From assembly GCA_031976225.1 (NCBI GenBank), contig DALYLQ010000001.1, forward strand, positions 62,001-126,000: a DNA stretch of 64,000 nucleotides. Reading direction: 5' to 3'. The notes under the pieces were generated by a model. That model saw only the letters and a program-made list of their open reading frames with translations. It was not told the origin of the DNA and searched no databases. The DNA is from UBA10646 sp003456175 (GTDB lineage: Bacteria; Bacteroidota; Bacteroidia; Chitinophagales; Chitinophagaceae). The position numbers and the translations under genes are program-made. The first letter of the stretch is position 1. Each line of letters begins with the position of its first letter. Positions 62,087 through 64,000 of this stretch are shown one piece after another.

Positions 62087-64000
62087 ATGAAATTAACACG
62101 TCTTGTAATGTTGGCTGTTGGCATTTGTTACACCGCCGTTGCTACCTATGCACAGCCTAATCCTAAGAGAGAATTTAGAGCCGGATGGTTAGCTACCTAT
62201 GCCAATATCGATTGGCCAAGCAGTCGTAATCTTACGCCTGCACAAGAACAAGCAGAATTTATTCAACGTGTGAATGAGTACCGCACCAATGGTATGAACG
62301 CCATTTTTGTGCAAGTACGCAGCCAATGCGATGCAATGTATCCTAGTCCGTTCGATCCTTGGAGTGCCGACTTAACTGGTACGCAAGGCGTAGCACCTAG
62401 TCCTTTCTACGATCCATTACAGTTTATGATTGACGAAAGCCATAAGCGAGGCTTAGAATTTCACGCATGGTTTAACCCTTATAGAGCGTTAGCAACTGCC
62501 ACAACAAGTTCGTTGGCCGCATTGGCTCCCACGCATATTGTGAACACACAACCCGGCTGGATATTAGATTGTACCACAAACTCTAGTGGAGCCGTGCAGA
62601 AAATATTGAACCCAGGCTTGCCAGAGGTGTGGAATTATGTGATTGGCGTAGTAATGCATGTGGTAAGAAATTACGATGTAGATGGTATTCACTTCGACGA
62701 TTATTTCTATACCAACCCCGCTTTAACCACGTATAACGACGATGCCACTTTCGCACAATATGGAAGAGGTATCGCTAACAAAAACGATTGGCGCCGATCT
62801 AATGTAGATACGCTTATCAAACGCCTTGGCGATAGTATTAGAGCTGTGAAGCCTTGGGTGAAATTTGGTATTTCGCCAACCGGTATCTGGATGAGCCAAG
62901 CGAACAACCCTTTGGGAAGTAACACTAGTTCTGGTGCTACCCAACACTTTAGAGATTTATTTGCCAATTCTAGGTTATGGCAACAAAATGGTTGGATTGA
63001 TTATTTAGCACCACAGGTGTACTGGTTTATGGGACAAACCGGTAGCGATTACAACAATCTTATTCCTTGGTGGAACAACAACGCTTTTAGTCGACACATG
63101 TACATCGGGCAAGCTGGTTATAAAGTTGGCGACCCTGCTCAAGGCTCTTTTAATACTGATAACGGACAAATTCCTAAACAGGTACGCCTCAACAGAACCT
63201 TCAATAACATACATGGGCAAATCGTGTACAACACAACCAGCTTAAGGAACAACCGCCTTGGTTTTAGAGATAGCTTACGACAAAACTTGTACAACACACC
63301 TGCTCTTTGGCCTGTTATGAGTTGGATCGATAATACGCCACCTCCAGCTCCAACCCAAGTAACAGCAACAGTTACCAATCCTACGCAAGTAACACTTACT
63401 TGGCAGGCAGCTACCAGTGGCAGTGAGTTAGCAAGGGCCCGCCAGTTTGCCATCTACAGAGCTACCGATAATGGTGTTAGTATTAACAATGTGGCGCATT
63501 TCATTGGTATTACACCTATGGATACACTCCGTTTTGTAGATAACATTATTGCCGATGAGCCTTATTATTATATTATTACAGCACTCGATCGTATGCATAA
63601 CGAAAGTGCACCAAGTGCCATTGTTGCAGTAAATACTGGGATATTACCATTAACCTTGCAGCATTTTTCTGTTGCCAAAAAAGGCAATACGGCTCAACTA
63701 TTGTGGTTGTCGCAGCAAGAAATCAACTTCAGTCATTTTGTAATTGAACGCAGTACTAATGGCAGTTATTTTGAGTCGATTGCACAAGTGAAAGCACAAG
63801 GTGGCCAGCAGAGCACTAATACGTATCGTTATGAAGATAACCTTACGGTAAATGCAGCCCGCACATGGTACTACCGCTTAAAAATGGTGGATGCCGATGG
63901 CAAGTATCAGTATAGTCCGGTACGTACCATTAAAGATGTAACAGCTACTGTAACAGTATATCCTAATCCCGTACCGGTTAATGGTACCCTGATTGTACAA
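62087..64000 (+). CDS. Secreted GH10-like (GHL10, YngK-type) glycosidase with FN3 and start of a T9SS domain (partial)
   Basis: A 638-codon open frame runs off the right edge. Signal peptide MKLTRLVMLAVGICYTAVATYAQ, then the glycosyl-hydrolase-like 10 domain (about 28-410: FRAGWLATYANIDWPSS, NAIFVQVRSQCDAMYPS, FHAWFNPYRA, VDGIHFDDYFY, WIDYLAPQVYW). An Ig-like/FN3 region (about 425-515, APTQVTATVTNPTQVTLTW) and a second sandwich domain follow. The tail from VTVYPNPVPVNGTL is the beginning of a T9SS C-terminal sorting domain. The substrate is unknown. It is upstream-flanked by 161 bases without a recognised gene. Confidence 0.88.
   Translation, partial: MKLTRLVMLAVGICYTAVATYAQPNPKREFRAGWLATYANIDWPSSRNLTPAQEQAEFIQRVNEYRTNGMNAIFVQVRSQCDAMYPSPFDPWSADLTGTQGVAPSPFYDPLQFMIDESHKRGLEFHAWFNPYRALATATTSSLAALAPTHIVNTQPGWILDCTTNSSGAVQKILNPGLPEVWNYVIGVVMHVVRNYDVDGIHFDDYFYTNPALTTYNDDATFAQYGRGIANKNDWRRSNVDTLIKRLGDSIRAVKPWVKFGISPTGIWMSQANNPLGSNTSSGATQHFRDLFANSRLWQQNGWIDYLAPQVYWFMGQTGSDYNNLIPWWNNNAFSRHMYIGQAGYKVGDPAQGSFNTDNGQIPKQVRLNRTFNNIHGQIVYNTTSLRNNRLGFRDSLRQNLYNTPALWPVMSWIDNTPPPAPTQVTATVTNPTQVTLTWQAATSGSELARARQFAIYRATDNGVSINNVAHFIGITPMDTLRFVDNIIADEPYYYIITALDRMHNESAPSAIVAVNTGILPLTLQHFSVAKKGNTAQLLWLSQQEINFSHFVIERSTNGSYFESIAQVKAQGGQQSTNTYRYEDNLTVNAARTWYYRLKMVDADGKYQYSPVRTIKDVTATVTVYPNPVPVNGTLIVQ

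Larger units (their letters stand above)
2493..63854. repeat. Window-wide dispersed word CCTTRCGGYAAATG (34 core copies)
   Basis: Core CCTTRCGGYAAA, counted by eye. Plus-strand copies start at 2493, 2516, 6162, 12017, 13129, 17491, 17907, 30386, 37064, 37320, 48888, 51040, 54696, 55655, 56397, 58144, 60607 and 63841. Reverse copies (TTTRCCGYAAGG) start at 5226, 10088, 11145, 13198, 16130, 18227, 19006, 21446, 30958, 36899, 44166, 48822, 51174, 55634, 59816 and 61334. Twenty have the A/T form, ten the G form and four the C form. About seven further sites differ by one or two bases. Sixteen lie between genes, although these regions are only a small part of the window. Confidence 0.88.

Noticed and set aside
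2493..63854. The dispersed word as a CRISPR repeat or mobile REP element
   Set aside because: Copies are scattered singly or in pairs with irregular spacing over 60 kb, without spacers or long flanking similarity.
1..64000. tRNA or rRNA genes
   Set aside because: I searched the intergenic stretches for cloverleaf arms and rRNA signatures and found none. A covariance-model scan would be needed to be certain.

Overview
The window comes from a Bacteroidota chromosome, most likely a member of the Chitinophagaceae or a close relative. The evidence is two SusC/SusD pairs, cargo proteins with type IX secretion (T9SS) C-terminal domains, GldC, an S46 dipeptidyl-peptidase, ribosomal protein THX, several TTTG-N18/19-TAnnTTTG promoters and general absence of Shine-Dalgarno sequences. 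The DNA is moderately AT-rich. I see no rRNA, tRNA, CRISPR array, insertion sequence or prophage.

Layout. 1-13 kb is mostly housekeeping: S46 peptidase, FtsB-like protein, TypA/BipA, a beta-propeller protein, a LOG-family hydrolase, exonuclease III, a DUF2339/DUF3999-like membrane pair, DUF4286, two tandem HU genes and the short THX gene. 13-18 kb is a minus-strand block: NAD kinase, CBS protein, alpha/beta hydrolase, CvpA, YqeY, GldC (broken by a 20-N assembly gap) and a possible glycosyltransferase. 18-23 kb holds envelope genes: polysaccharide deacetylase, hydrolase, porin-like protein, glycosyltransferase and LpxH-like phosphoesterase. 23-30 kb is a TetR-TolC-adaptor-RND efflux operon with a good promoter. 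30-34 kb carries a thioredoxin-like protein, PdxH and DNA ligase LigA on the minus strand.

34-43 kb is an alpha-glucan utilisation locus: secreted GH13 enzyme, SusC, SusD and a SusE/F-like lipoprotein. It is followed by a Nudix-family regulator whose start is preceded by an 11-3-11 inverted repeat overlapping its own promoter. 44-56 kb is a second SusC/SusD pair followed by two large paralogous FG-GAP/ASPIC-UnbV lipoproteins and a small lipoprotein. 56-64 kb contains xylulokinase, a DUF4139 protein with an embedded SusC-type plug segment, a BlaI/M56 regulator-protease pair with a clear BlaI-type operator, and the start of a secreted GH10-like enzyme.

The most striking signal is not a gene. 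A 12-14 base word, consensus CCTTRCGGYAAATG, occurs 34 times by my reading, about once per 1.9 kb, where chance predicts roughly 0.03. It lies on both strands and inside genes in many reading frames. It is strongly enriched between genes, often in pairs. A related word, ACTTACGTAAATG, occurs about ten times. The pattern resembles DNA uptake sequences of Neisseriaceae and Pasteurellaceae, but no such system is known to me in Bacteroidota. A second non-coding pattern is a set of long, perfectly paired hairpins, three sharing a GGGCGGCC/GGCCGCCC core, placed between convergent genes.
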